Source: Rickettsiales bacterium
GTDB lineage: Bacteria > Pseudomonadota > Alphaproteobacteria > Rickettsiales > UBA8987
Assembly: GCA_020630095.1 (NCBI GenBank)
Contig: JAHDCD010000006.1
Location: 62,001 to 126,000, forward strand
Reading direction: 5' to 3'
Length of the DNA: 64,000 nt
Part shown: one piece after another, positions 37,615-47,917 of the stretch
Layout: every line of letters starts with the position of its first letter
Position numbering within the stretch: position 1 is the first letter of the stretch
Notes under the pieces: model-generated
Seen by the model: only the letters and a program-made list of their open reading frames with translations
Databases searched by the model: none
Told to the model about the DNA's origin: nothing
Position numbers and translations under genes: made by a program

Positions 37615-38640
37615 TTAAGGAGTAAAAGTTCCCTGTGATGGATTACCATTTATAATTGTAACTCCTGCTGGTAAATTATCTGTTAGGCTAAAATTAGTTG
37701 CATCATCTGGACCATTGTTAGTAGCCTCAATGCAATAGTATAAAGTGTCACCTTCATTAGCCGTATTTCCTGCCGCTAACGGCACCGAACAAGAGCTATC
37801 TGTAAAAACCTGCTTAGTAATTTCTAAATCTACAGTATCACAATCCACCCATTTATTGGTTAAATATTCTTCTACTTGAGCAACTTGCGCAGGAGTTAAG
37901 CCTTCTTTATACATTATTAATTCCGCAATATGACCATCAAACCATGAACCGCCTAACGAACCTAAGTTTAAACCCGAAATAGTGGAACTTGTACTACTAT
38001 GAACATTCAAATCCACTAACGCTCCATTATTTCTAATATAAGTATTATTATTAGTTATACTTGATTGCGCCGTTGTAATAGATATTGAGCCAACCGCTGG
38101 ATAAGGCCCTTGAACACGAGTTGTTGCTCCGTTACAGCAACCATTAAAGTCAAAATAACCTCGCCCATTACCCCATGGTAAATGCATTAATATTCTACTA
38201 CCAGCTATGTTAGATGTCGCATTATTTGCACCAGCATTAATTGACCATACTGTATGATTCCTTCGATTAATTTCTCTGGTAACTATAAAGGTAGTCATCT
38301 CACCTGTAGTACCACCAAATACATCGGGCGCACTTAATTGTCTTCTTGTACCATCACCAAAACGCAATGCCCCACCACATTGATTAGTAGTATCAAAAGC
38401 ATCTGCATCAAAATATGGCGCTGTTGTTCCACCTACTAAAGTTGCATTCTGCCCAGAAGGAGATTTATCTACCCATGTAGAAATCAATGCGCCATCCGCT
38501 ACAGATGAGCCATCTCCATTGATATCTTTACCATCTAGCCAGTAAACTAAATTAGGTAATGAAGGCAAGCTTTGTGCAAAACCTGAACTAGGTAAAAACA
38601 CTATAAACATCAATGCAATATTTACTATATAATGAACCAA
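37615..38640 (-). CDS. Secreted LamG-like protein with C-terminal partial DUF11 domain
   Basis: 341 residues. A Sec signal peptide (MVHYIVNIALMFIVFLPSSG, cleavage near FAQ-S) is followed by a concanavalin/LamG-like jelly-roll region (about 30-255: LVYWLDGKDINGDGS, FDGHIAELIMYKEGLTPAQV). Then comes a DUF11 domain (LEITKQVFTDSSC through DNLPAGVTIING). It ends PSQGTFTP, the same premature endpoint as the protein at 11733. Probably a carbohydrate- or surface-binding exported protein. It is divergent from the PapD-like chaperone gene, with a palindrome between. Confidence 0.75.
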   Translation of the reverse strand: MVHYIVNIALMFIVFLPSSGFAQSLPSLPNLVYWLDGKDINGDGSSVADGALISTWVDKSPSGQNATLVGGTTAPYFDADAFDTTNQCGGALRFGDGTRRQLSAPDVFGGTTGEMTTFIVTREINRRNHTVWSINAGANNATSNIAGSRILMHLPWGNGRGYFDFNGCCNGATTRVQGPYPAVGSISITTAQSSITNNNTYIRNNGALVDLNVHSSTSSTISGLNLGSLGGSWFDGHIAELIMYKEGLTPAQVAQVEEYLTNKWVDCDTVDLEITKQVFTDSSCSVPLAAGNTANEGDTLYYCIEATNNGPDDATNFSLTDNLPAGVTIINGNPSQGTFTP

Positions 38641-38656
38641 TATTTCACACTATCAC

Positions 38657-38674
38657 GCAACTATATATAGTTGC
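38657..38674. promoter_or_regulatory. 18-bp perfect palindrome in a divergent promoter region
   Basis: GCAACTATA followed by TATAGTTGC, in the 117-nt region between the divergent LamG/DUF11 gene and the PapD-like chaperone gene. The core ACTATATATAGT equals the core of an NrdR box, but neither gene is related to nucleotide reduction. A dimeric regulator's operator is a fair guess. Confidence 0.45.
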
Positions 38675-38757
38675 AACTACAATTAACCTTTACAACTAAA
38701 AAGAGTGTTTTATTGCTTTAACTCGTAGTATAGTATGTAACCAACTACTTTTTAATT

Positions 38758-39603
38758 ATGAAAAAAACGTTAATTTACACTCTTTGCTTCACATTAGTTT
38801 CAGCGCTATTTCCATCTTTATCTCAAGCTAACCAAGACATTCTGGTTTCTCCAAACCGAATTGTTTTTGCAAAAGGTAAGGATAAACGTCCAAAAGTTTT
38901 TGTATCCAACCCATCAGATAAAACCCGCCGTTACCGCATATCTTTAGTTAATAAAAGAATGCGCGAAGATGGCTCATTTGAAGATGTAGAAAAAGGCGAT
39001 ACAGATGGTAACTTTGCTAATAAAATGATCCGCTTTAGCCCGCGCTCATTTACGTTAGCACCAAAAACTGCACGCCCAGTTTTATTAAAACTTAGAAAGC
39101 CTAAAGGCATGGAAGACGGCGAATATAGAACACATTTATTAGTACAAGTTGTACCAGAAGGTAAATTGCCAGACTTCAACGATGAAGGCAAGCTAGCCAT
39201 AGCCGTAAAAGTTAATTATGGTATCGCAATTCCTGTAATTGTTAAAAACGGCGAACTGTCTGTAGATGTTAACGTTACCGAAGTTGCAGTTGAAGAGCGT
39301 AAGGATGAAAATGATCCAAACGCTGTAGAGCGCACCTTTTTAAAAACAACTTTCACTCGTGATGGTACAGAATCTGCTTACGGCGACATTTCTGTAATGT
39401 TCACTGATAATTCTGGTGAGGAACATTTATTAAAACAATTGCAAGGTATCGCTTTATACCCTGAAATTTCAAAGCGTGAGCTAGAAATTCCACTAGAAGT
39501 TCCTAACGATTTAAAGGTAAAAAACGGCAAACTTTCAGTTAAATATCTTCAGGACGCTGACGACGGCGGTGAAGAATATTCATCTAAAGAAATTAATCTT
39601 TAA
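38758..39603 (+). CDS. PapD-like periplasmic chaperone
   Basis: 281 residues. A signal peptide (MKKTLIYTLCFTLVSALFPS, cleavage after SQA-N near residue 24) precedes an N-terminal Ig-like chaperone domain: ILVSPNRIVFAKGKDKR, VFVSNPSDKTRRYRISL, and FSPRSFTLAPKTARPVLLKL with the conserved strand-G region. A second, shorter Ig-like domain ends the protein. Such proteins deliver fimbrial subunits by donor-strand complementation. No usher or classical subunit gene is adjacent, so this may be an orphan serving the DUF11-type surface proteins or another system. Confidence 0.75.
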   Translation: MKKTLIYTLCFTLVSALFPSLSQANQDILVSPNRIVFAKGKDKRPKVFVSNPSDKTRRYRISLVNKRMREDGSFEDVEKGDTDGNFANKMIRFSPRSFTLAPKTARPVLLKLRKPKGMEDGEYRTHLLVQVVPEGKLPDFNDEGKLAIAVKVNYGIAIPVIVKNGELSVDVNVTEVAVEERKDENDPNAVERTFLKTTFTRDGTESAYGDISVMFTDNSGEEHLLKQLQGIALYPEISKRELEIPLEVPNDLKVKNGKLSVKYLQDADDGGEEYSSKEINL

Positions 39604-39607
39604 CATT

Positions 39608-39629
39608 AAGTGGGCTTAATCGCCCACTT
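39608..39629 (+). terminator. Hairpin after the PapD-like gene
   Basis: AAGTGGGC (39608-39615) and GCCCACTT (39622-39629), an 8-bp perfect stem with loop TTAATC, 5 nt after the stop. The downstream U tract is weak (CTTACTT), so termination may be partial. It could also separate this gene from secG. Confidence 0.65.
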
Positions 39630-39672
39630 CTTACTTGATATCTCATCACTAAAATAATATAAGCTATCCCTT

Positions 39673-42360
<2,688 letters not shown>

Positions 42361-42382
42361 AAAACTATATTAAACTTTAAAG

Positions 42383-42396
42383 CTTAATTTTTATTA
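42383..42396 (-). promoter_or_regulatory. CtrA-like box with 6-nt spacer
   Basis: TTAATTTTTATTAA, 22 nt upstream of the unknown gene starting at 42360. It sits at the same distance as the perfect boxes but the spacer is 6 rather than 7, so it is either a weak site or chance in AT-rich DNA. Confidence 0.3.
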
Positions 42397-42440
42397 ACAT
42401 ATTGCCAAATTCTTTCCCTACTGTAATTTACACTAATCTT

Positions 42441-42875
42441 ATGGGAGCTAATGTACAAAATAACAGGCGCGGTGGCGGACGTAGTAAACGTAACAGCACC
42501 ATGGCCGAAATTAACGTAACACCTTTTGTAGATGTTATGCTAGTACTGCTTGTTATATTCATGGTAGCAGCGCCACTATCTACCAGTGGTATTGAAGTTA
42601 ACCTTCCGAAGGCTGAAAACTCTACCATAAAAATGTCCTCTAAACCTCTTACAGTTTCGATAAAGAAGGACGGCACTATTTATATAGCTGAGGATAAAAT
42701 TCTACCTCGCAACCTAGGCATAGAAATACTACGCAGAACCAACAAGAATACTGAAGAGCAAATTTACGTTCGCGCAGATAAATTATTAGATTACGGCGCA
42801 GTTATGCGCGTTATCTCTACTATTAAAGATACCGGCTACACTAAAATCGGCCTTATTACCGAATCTGAAGTTTAA
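42441..42875 (+). CDS. tolR: TolR/ExbD-family protein
   Basis: A proton-channel-associated stator protein of the Tol-Pal or Ton system. 144 residues: a basic N-terminus (NNRRGGGRSKR), MAEINVTPFVDVMLVLLVIF with D31 at the proton-carrying position of the single membrane helix, and a periplasmic domain ending KIGLITESEV. The ATG at 42441 is chosen; an earlier in-frame start adds 13 unrelated residues. The usual partner tolQ/exbB is not adjacent, and tolA, tolB and pal are not in the window. TolR versus ExbD cannot be fully separated by eye. Confidence 0.82.
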   Translation: MGANVQNNRRGGGRSKRNSTMAEINVTPFVDVMLVLLVIFMVAAPLSTSGIEVNLPKAENSTIKMSSKPLTVSIKKDGTIYIAEDKILPRNLGIEILRRTNKNTEEQIYVRADKLLDYGAVMRVISTIKDTGYTKIGLITESEV

Positions 42876-42896
42876 ATTCTTATTTCTTAATGAAAT

Positions 42897-43010
42897 CTAA
42901 CAGCTGGTTATTACAGTTTGGTATGGCTCACAAATAATAGCAGCTGGTTCTACTTTAGTAGTTGCAACCGACATACCATACTTCTGCCAGCGCTCATAAA
43001 GCATAATCAT
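42897..43010 (-). CDS. Possible 37-residue microprotein
   Basis: ATG at 43010, stop at 42897. The product MIMLYERWQKYGMSVATTKV continues through PAAIICEPYQTVITSC. It has a plausible composition and fills the gap between tolR and the 138-residue membrane protein. It has no clear ribosome-binding site, no recognised family, and could equally be the remnant of a longer gene. Confidence 0.3.
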   Translation of the reverse strand: MIMLYERWQKYGMSVATTKVEPAAIICEPYQTVITSC

Positions 43011-43047
43011 ATTAATATTGAAACAAAAACGCCGCGGAAGGGTGTTC

Positions 43048-43464
43048 TTAAATAAATAATCCAATCAACCAACCCACTATAACAATAATACTAGTTCTAA
43101 AAATTAAATTACTAGTTTTATACCCACCATTATATTTTAAATATTCTTTAAATGGCGGCTTAACATCTTTACCGTTATAAATCTTATCTTCTTGCTCAAC
43201 TATAATTTTTGACCAAGTCATCATAACCCTTCTACCATGATGATTTATAACCAACCAAAGTATAGATGATGCCAAGCCAACTATCTTAATAGCCAATACT
43301 ACTTGATTCTCACCACTTTTATAAATAACCGTAAAAAGCAGACCGACAAGAAGAGCCTGAACCGTTAAGAAGAACTTACTCCTATTCCAAAATAATCTAG
43401 TAAAAAGATTATATTTATCATTCGAAACTTTATAAGCCTCAATTATTAATTCTTCTTTTTCCAT
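43048..43464 (-). CDS. Small integral membrane protein (RipA-like)
   Basis: 138 residues with three hydrophobic segments (about 30-48, FFLTVQALLVGLLFTVI; 55-73, LAIKIVGLASSILWLVI; and 120-138 at the C-terminus). An N-terminal amphipathic helix YKVSNDKYNLFTRLFWNRSK and the HHGRRVMMTWSKII helix between segments fit the pattern I associate with RipA-family or SLATT-like octameric membrane proteins. This assignment is tentative. Its start lies just past the odhB terminator on the same strand. Confidence 0.55.
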   Translation of the reverse strand: MEKEELIIEAYKVSNDKYNLFTRLFWNRSKFFLTVQALLVGLLFTVIYKSGENQVVLAIKIVGLASSILWLVINHHGRRVMMTWSKIIVEQEDKIYNGKDVKPPFKEYLKYNGGYKTSNLIFRTSIIVIVGWLIGLFI

Positions 43465-43470
43465 AGAAAT

Positions 43471-43495
43471 AAAAAAGGGGCTCTGGAAGCCCCTT
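43471..43495 (-). terminator. Rho-independent terminator of odhB
   Basis: AAGGGGCT (43475-43482) pairs with AGCCCCTT (43488-43495) around CTGGA. The A6 run at 43471-43476 is the U tract on the minus strand. It lies 7 nt after the odhB stop and before the next gene's start. Confidence 0.88.
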
Positions 43496-43502
43496 AAATT
43501 AA

Positions 43503-44681
43503 TTAGCCAATGATTAGCTTGGCAGGATCTTCAATAAACTCCTTAATTCTAACAAGGAACGTTACCGCTTCACGACCATCAATAATTCTGTGATCATAAG
43601 AAAGCGCAATATACATCATAGGACGGATAACAATCTCACCATCAACAACAACAGCACGCTCAGTAATATTGTGTAAGCCTAAAATACCAGATTGTGGCGG
43701 ATTAATAATCGGCGTAGAAAGCATAGACCCAAACACACCACCATTAGTAATAGTAAATGAACCGCCTTGCATTTCAGCCATGCTAATTTTACCATCACGC
43801 GCTCTTCTACCAAAATCAACGATAGTCTTTTCAATGTCCGCCATTGATAATTTATCAGCATCCTTAACTACAGGAACAACTAAACCAGATGGCGTACCAA
43901 CCGCCATACCAATGTTAAAGTAATTCTTGTAAACAATCTCTTCACCATCAATTTCCGCGTTAACCGCAGGTAACTCCTTCAGCGCCGCAACAGCCGCCTT
44001 AGTAAAGAAAGACATAAACCCAAGTTTAACATCATTCTTCTTAACAAAACCGTCTTGATATTTCTTACGTAAATTCATAACCGCAGACATATCAACCTCG
44101 TTAAACGTAGTTAATATTGCCGCCGTATTTTGTGAATCTTTAAGCCTACGTGCAATTGTTTGACGTAACTTGCTCATTTTAACGCGCTCTTCTAACTGCC
44201 CTTGGTCAATAGCTGCAGGAGCAACAGCACCACCAGCCGCCGCCGGTGTAAAGTTTTGCGCATCAGCCTTAGTAATTCTTCCGCCCTTGCCAGTACCAGC
44301 AACATCTGCAGAATTAATCCCTTTTTCTGCCATAATTTTATTAGCCGCCGGAGAATTACCACCACCCGTAGATGCTGGTGCCGCCGCCGCTGGCGCAGCT
44401 TCTTCAGCCTTAGGTGCAGAAGCATTATCATTTTTAGCCGCCGTAGCAGACTCATCAATTAATGCTAGTAAGTCACCTTCAGTAACTGAATCGCCTTCAG
44501 CAAACTTCAACGCTGAAATAACGCCACCTTGGTCAGCATTAACTTCTAAAGTTACTTTATCCGTTTCTAACTCAGCTAATAGCTCATCCTTAGCAATAGC
44601 CTCGCCTTCTTGTTTGTACCATTTAGCAATTGTTGCTTCTGATACTGATTCGCCTAACGTTGGTGTTTTTACTTCTAACAT
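43503..44681 (-). CDS. odhB: Dihydrolipoyllysine-residue succinyltransferase (2-oxoglutarate dehydrogenase E2)
   Basis: Core acyltransferase of the 2-oxoglutarate dehydrogenase complex (also called sucB). 392 residues: a lipoyl domain with K42 in ETDKVTLEV, an Ala/Pro-rich linker (about 80-105), an E1/E3-binding domain ([18 protein letters not shown]), and a catalytic domain with the C-terminal [11 protein letters not shown] and its active-site His. The N-terminus [16 protein letters not shown] is diagnostic of OdhB. sucA and lpd are not adjacent, and it has its own terminator. Confidence 0.96.
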   Translation of the reverse strand: MLEVKTPTLGESVSEATIAKWYKQEGEAIAKDELLAELETDKVTLEVNADQGGVISALKFAEGDSVTEGDLLALIDESATAAKNDNASAPKAEEAAPAAAAPASTGGGNSPAANKIMAEKGINSADVAGTGKGGRITKADAQNFTPAAAGGAVAPAAIDQGQLEERVKMSKLRQTIARRLKDSQNTAAILTTFNEVDMSAVMNLRKKYQDGFVKKNDVKLGFMSFFTKAAVAALKELPAVNAEIDGEEIVYKNYFNIGMAVGTPSGLVVPVVKDADKLSMADIEKTIVDFGRRARDGKISMAEMQGGSFTITNGGVFGSMLSTPIINPPQSGILGLHNITERAVVVDGEIVIRPMMYIALSYDHRIIDGREAVTFLVRIKEFIEDPAKLIIG

Positions 44682-44924
44682 GATGCCTACTTTTATATTT
44701 AAAGTCCCTATTCTTTCAAGAATAATTCTACCTATTTTACCATTTTCTCAAATATAGAAAATCTTAAAAACCTAAAAATCTTCAAAAAATAATATTCTTA
44801 CTATAAAATCTTCGAATATCCTTATATTTCAATGGTGAAGTTTTCTAAGTAGGCAAAAAACGCTTCAAAAAAGTGCAATTTTTTAACAAAAAACGGCCAT
44901 TTTTATGCATTTTTAGTAAAAACT
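44682..44924. other. AT-rich non-coding region upstream of odhB
   Basis: 243 nt between the odhB start and the palindromic repeat. It contains runs of A and T and two short related blocks (AAAAAACGCTTC and AAAAAACGGCC) that resemble the AT-rich stretch near 11530-11590. I see no gene, tRNA or convincing operator. It probably carries the odhB promoter. Confidence 0.5.
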
Positions 44925-45026
44925 CGTCATTGCGAGGAGCGTTAGCAACGCGGCAATCTATTAATAGATATTTAATCTTAGACAGAACTGTCGATGGATC
45001 GCTTCACCTAAAGGCTCGCGATGACG
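44925..45026. repeat. Interspersed palindromic repeat, copy 2 (GTCATTGCGAGGAG type)
   Basis: 102 bp from CGTCATTGCGAGGAGCG to CGCGATGACG, with inverted ends. The internal part differs from the other copies more than they differ from each other. It is followed by CTAC and eight T, so as RNA it could also act as a terminator for transcripts running rightward. Confidence 0.8.
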
Positions 45027-45097
45027 CTACTTTTTTTTGATCCGATTTACGATGTACTTAGAGTATAAACCTAAGCCTAGCTAACGCGGAAGGTGGT

Positions 45098-46180
45098 TTA
45101 TCTAAAATAACCCTCTTCATGAGTTCCAATATCTTCTTTTCTATGCTTTTCAATATATCCTGAAGTTTGCTCTTTCTTTAACTGAGCCTGAAGCTCCTTA
45201 TCTTCGTATCTATCTGCACCCCAAACTAAGGCATTAGGGTCCTTCTTAACTGCATCTAGTACAGCCTGCTTAAAATCATCCCCAAGCCCTACTTCTAATG
45301 AATTTAAAACAATGTTAATAACTTCTGAGCTTTCAAAAGCTTCTCTTATATAACCTATATCATTCCCAGTAGCTTCAATAGTCCCATGTAAATCATCATC
45401 TCTTTCCATGATTTCGTAATTTAGCTTAGGGTTAGTTACTAAATATCTCTGAATTAGAACACTTAAAATACCAAGATATGCATCATTATCAGAGCAGAAA
45501 GCTTTAAACTGCACAGCATTGTCCATAGGTTTAAATACACCATTATTCTTTTCCCTACCAAGCTGATTTTCATTAGAAAAAGAGAGGAAGGTAAGTCCTG
45601 CCATACTATGATAGCTAGCAGAATAAAGACTCTGTAATTCTTCATTTGGAATATCTATAGTCAAATGTAACCCTTGCTCACCATAAAATTTAGAATTAGC
45701 ATTAAATGAAATTTTTTTACCTTCATTTAAATTCGGATCATTAACAATTGCGTATTTAAAATTCTCAATTTGTTCAGCTAATTCTATGAAATGATTACTA
45801 TCTGAATCTGTTAAATGAGTGAAAACAGCTTCATGCGAATTACCGTCTATATAGATTCTTGATAGCCTAGGGCTCTCTCTTAAGCTTCCTTGCTTAGATA
45901 TTTTTAATGGATCATTACTCAGTCTATCGAATTGTGGCTTAAAGTCTTTTGCCTGCTTTTGATCAAATAAAGAAAACTCTATATCCTTACCAGCAACCCC
46001 AAACTCTAGCTCTGCGCCCATTTGCAGTTCAACGCCTTGGCTCTCTAATGATTCCGTTAAAAGCTCTATAGCTCGTACAGCCAATAAACGATAGGCTGGC
46101 ATGTCGCCCTTATTAGGCTCGCCCTCTCTTTTCTCAAGAGCCTTAACTAACCATTCTGGTCTATTTTGAGCATCAGTCAC
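45098..46180 (-). CDS. Divergent glutamine-synthetase-like protein
   Basis: 360 residues. Three spaced motifs fit the glutamine synthetase catalytic fold: GAELEFGV at 55-62 (the ExE metal site), QGLHLTIDI at 169-177 (the GxHxH-type strand), and VQFKAFCSDNDAYLGIL at 223-239, which parallels the family's substrate-arginine and A-D-x-N-P-Y-L segment. The first acidic pair is intact. The NxNPY part is altered to DNDAY and the N-terminal beta-grasp domain is missing. This may be a pseudoenzyme, a gamma-glutamyl ligase or something else. A CtrA-type box is 34 nt upstream. Confidence 0.5.
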   Translation of the reverse strand: MTDAQNRPEWLVKALEKREGEPNKGDMPAYRLLAVRAIELLTESLESQGVELQMGAELEFGVAGKDIEFSLFDQKQAKDFKPQFDRLSNDPLKISKQGSLRESPRLSRIYIDGNSHEAVFTHLTDSDSNHFIELAEQIENFKYAIVNDPNLNEGKKISFNANSKFYGEQGLHLTIDIPNEELQSLYSASYHSMAGLTFLSFSNENQLGREKNNGVFKPMDNAVQFKAFCSDNDAYLGILSVLIQRYLVTNPKLNYEIMERDDDLHGTIEATGNDIGYIREAFESSEVINIVLNSLEVGLGDDFKQAVLDAVKKDPNALVWGADRYEDKELQAQLKKEQTSGYIEKHRKEDIGTHEEGYFR

Positions 46181-46214
46181 ACGTTAAAAATATACCAAAA
46201 CTCTTAAATATTAG

Positions 46215-46229
46215 TTAATACAATCTTAA
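46215..46229 (-). promoter_or_regulatory. CtrA-type box facing the glutamine-synthetase-like gene
   Basis: TTAATACAATCTTAA; on the minus strand TTAAGATTGTATTAAC, so TTAA-N7-TTAAC. It ends 34 nt before the ATG at 46180. A second box lies 12 nt further right, pointing at the opposite gene. Confidence 0.6.
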
Positions 46230-46241
46230 TTATTTACTAAA

Positions 46242-46256
46242 TTAACTACTAATTAA
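46242..46256 (+). promoter_or_regulatory. CtrA-type box upstream of the microprotein genes
   Basis: TTAACTACTAATTAA followed by C, matching TTAA-N7-TTAAC. It is 69 nt before the TTG start at 46326. A perfect TATAAT sits at 46291-46296, 29 nt before that start. Extra TTAA half-sites at 46261, 46270 and 46277 have other spacings. Confidence 0.6.
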
Positions 46257-46325
46257 CCAATTAACGCTATTAACCTTTAAATTGTACCTCTATAATGTGT
46301 GAACTTAATTTTTTAAGCTATCACA

Positions 46326-46556
46326 TTGAAAGTTAAACAAAAAATATATTTAAGCATTTTTGCACTATTATTAGCTTCGCCTTCTGTAAAAGCTCAATCA
46401 TACAATGTTGCAAATGTTACTAATACGTGCATGACATATTCTCAGCAATTTGAGCCGTCAAAAGAGTTTGATATGTTTAACCTATGCATGGCACATTACG
46501 GAGTTGATAGCGGCGATGCTATAGCCAACTACTCTACCTTCTATGATTTCTATTAG
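46326..46556 (+). CDS. Secreted microprotein A with C-x18-C pattern
   Basis: 76 residues from a TTG start. A signal peptide (MKVKQKIYLSIFALLLASPS, cleavage after VKA-Q near 23) leaves a mature peptide of about 53 residues. It has two cysteines separated by 18 residues (TCMTYSQQF ... FNLCMAHYG) and a C-terminal YSTFYDFY. The next gene has the same cysteine spacing and ending, so they are tandem paralogues. Likely periplasmic or secreted, with one disulfide. No known family recognised. Confidence 0.65.
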   Translation: MKVKQKIYLSIFALLLASPSVKAQSYNVANVTNTCMTYSQQFEPSKEFDMFNLCMAHYGVDSGDAIANYSTFYDFY

Positions 46557-46681
46557 GTTACAGCTTAAAGTTAACGAATTTAACCTTTTATAACAACCAA
46601 TTAAGTTCTTTTTTAACTAAGTTGTTTGACGCACCCTATTTTTTCTATATCTTAAAAATCCACCTAAGAAAGGAGGCAATC

Positions 46682-46918
46682 ATGCAACTCAATGCTATTG
46701 CAAAAAAACAAGTATGTTTGCTAATTCTTCTGGGTGTATTTAATACTGCAAATGCATCTAATCACGACCTAGCAAGCATCACACAAATGTGCGTTGGCTA
46801 CTCAAATAACTTTGAAGACCAACTAAAAAATCGAATGTACAATATATGCATGACTCAAAATGGTATTATTGAGCCAGACAATTTCGGTAAGTATTACACT
46901 TTTTTTGATTTTTATTAG
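46682..46918 (+). CDS. Secreted microprotein B with C-x18-C pattern
   Basis: 78 residues from the ATG at 46682, preceded by a strong AAAGGAGG. A signal peptide (MQLNAIAKKQVCLLILLGVF, cleavage after ANA-S near 26) leaves a mature part with MCVGYSNNF ... YNICMTQNG, the same 18-residue cysteine spacing as its neighbour, and a C-terminal YYTFFDFY. An upstream in-frame ATG at 46622 has no ribosome-binding site and would bury the signal peptide. Its stop overlaps the convergent barrel gene by 4 nt. Confidence 0.7.
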   Translation: MQLNAIAKKQVCLLILLGVFNTANASNHDLASITQMCVGYSNNFEDQLKNRMYNICMTQNGIIEPDNFGKYYTFFDFY

Positions 46919-47562
46919 AAATTTAATTTAAGACCCAACTCTAACGAGTGGCTTGAGTAATCTAATTCCGTTTCAAATGCACCTATTTCAAATACAGGCG
47001 TAGCGGAATCAAAGTACCTATAACCCAGAACTATATCTGTTGCTGGCGCTACTGGAACATTAACACCACCACCAAACTGATACGCAAACTGTGTCGAATC
47101 ATATCCAGTTGCGGTATCTTCTAATGTATATCTTGCAAAGCCTAAACCCGCTGTAACGTACGGCCTAATATAGCCTGAAGAAGGAAATTCATGGTAATTA
47201 TTAACCATAATAGCGTTAGTACTTAATATAGCTGAAGCCCCTGCTGGCTCTACATCTGACTCCCTAGAAAGCAATTCAACTTCCCACCTTGAATTTGGCC
47301 TATAATTTTGACCATACGCAATTCTAACGCCCACACCGTCTTTTAACATTGAGTCACCAGTGTTTACACCATTTGATATATAATCACTATCCGCAACAGA
47401 GTCGAACGTAAGTGAAAATTGCAAATGACTATTAGAGGAGTAATCGCCCTTAGACGAACTATGCCCTAAACCTGAATGTTTATTGAATAATCTACCCGCT
47501 TCCGATTCTGCAGGTATTAATAAGGATGATAATAAAATAGATGCTGTAACAAGTTTCTTCAT
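46915..47562 (-). CDS. Outer-membrane beta-barrel protein
   Basis: 215 residues. A signal peptide (MKKLVTASILLSSLLIPAES, cleavage near SEA-G at 22) is followed by a Ser/His-rich segment, then barrel strands (VGVRIAYGQNYR, YIRPYVTAGLGFARYTL, TDIVLGYRYFDSA), ending SLELGLKLNF with a terminal Phe. Same general superfamily as the barrel at 22695. No promoter element recognised. Confidence 0.82.
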   Translation of the reverse strand: MKKLVTASILLSSLLIPAESEAGRLFNKHSGLGHSSSKGDYSSNSHLQFSLTFDSVADSDYISNGVNTGDSMLKDGVGVRIAYGQNYRPNSRWEVELLSRESDVEPAGASAILSTNAIMVNNYHEFPSSGYIRPYVTAGLGFARYTLEDTATGYDSTQFAYQFGGGVNVPVAPATDIVLGYRYFDSATPVFEIGAFETELDYSSHSLELGLKLNF

Positions 47563-47613
47563 AATTAACGTTTAGTATATACTACTTTTACGTCAATGAA
47601 GCAATTAACCTTC

Positions 47614-47865
47614 TTACTTTTCTTCTTTCTTAGCGCCACCGCCCATAAAGTCGAAACCACCGAACTTATCATTGAACGATGCAACCTTACCAGCTTTCTC
47701 GTTAATCATGTTAGCTTTACCTTGGTTCCACGCTGGGTGATTAGCCGTGTCGATATCTAATTGCAGAGTGTCCGCGCCGTAAGTAGAACGAGTTTTGAAA
47801 GAAGTCTTGCCATCAGATAGCACAACTGTAATTTCATTATATTTCGGGTGAATATCTTTTTTCAT
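47614..47865 (-). CDS. rpmE: 50S ribosomal protein L31
   Basis: 83 residues beginning MKKDIHPKYNEITVVLSDG, with the conserved TRSTYG and DTANHPAWNQGKAN segments. It lacks the CxxC zinc-ribbon cysteines, so it is a C-minus, zinc-free L31. The Gly/Lys/Glu tail is typical of alphaproteobacterial copies. GAGG precedes the start. It is divergent from pepP. Confidence 0.95.
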   Translation of the reverse strand: MKKDIHPKYNEITVVLSDGKTSFKTRSTYGADTLQLDIDTANHPAWNQGKANMINEKAGKVASFNDKFGGFDFMGGGAKKEEK

Positions 47866-47917
47866 CTTAAATCCTCTGCTATAAATAGAGCGAACAATAT
47901 AGTATAATACAAACTAG

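Noticed and set aside
42383-42396. TTAA-N6-TTAA counted with the CtrA boxes
   Set aside because: The spacer is one base short. It is listed separately at low confidence and not counted among the thirteen perfect boxes.
44170-44757. Long open frame antisense to odhB
   Set aside because: It is Ala/Pro/Ser-rich in the manner of a reverse reading of the lipoyl-linker region, and odhB on the other strand is a clear full-length enzyme.
46575-46625. TTAA-N8-TTAA upstream of the second microprotein
   Set aside because: Spacing of 8 does not match CtrA; AT-rich DNA gives such pairs by chance, and the gene has a good ribosome-binding site and may be read from the first microprotein's promoter.
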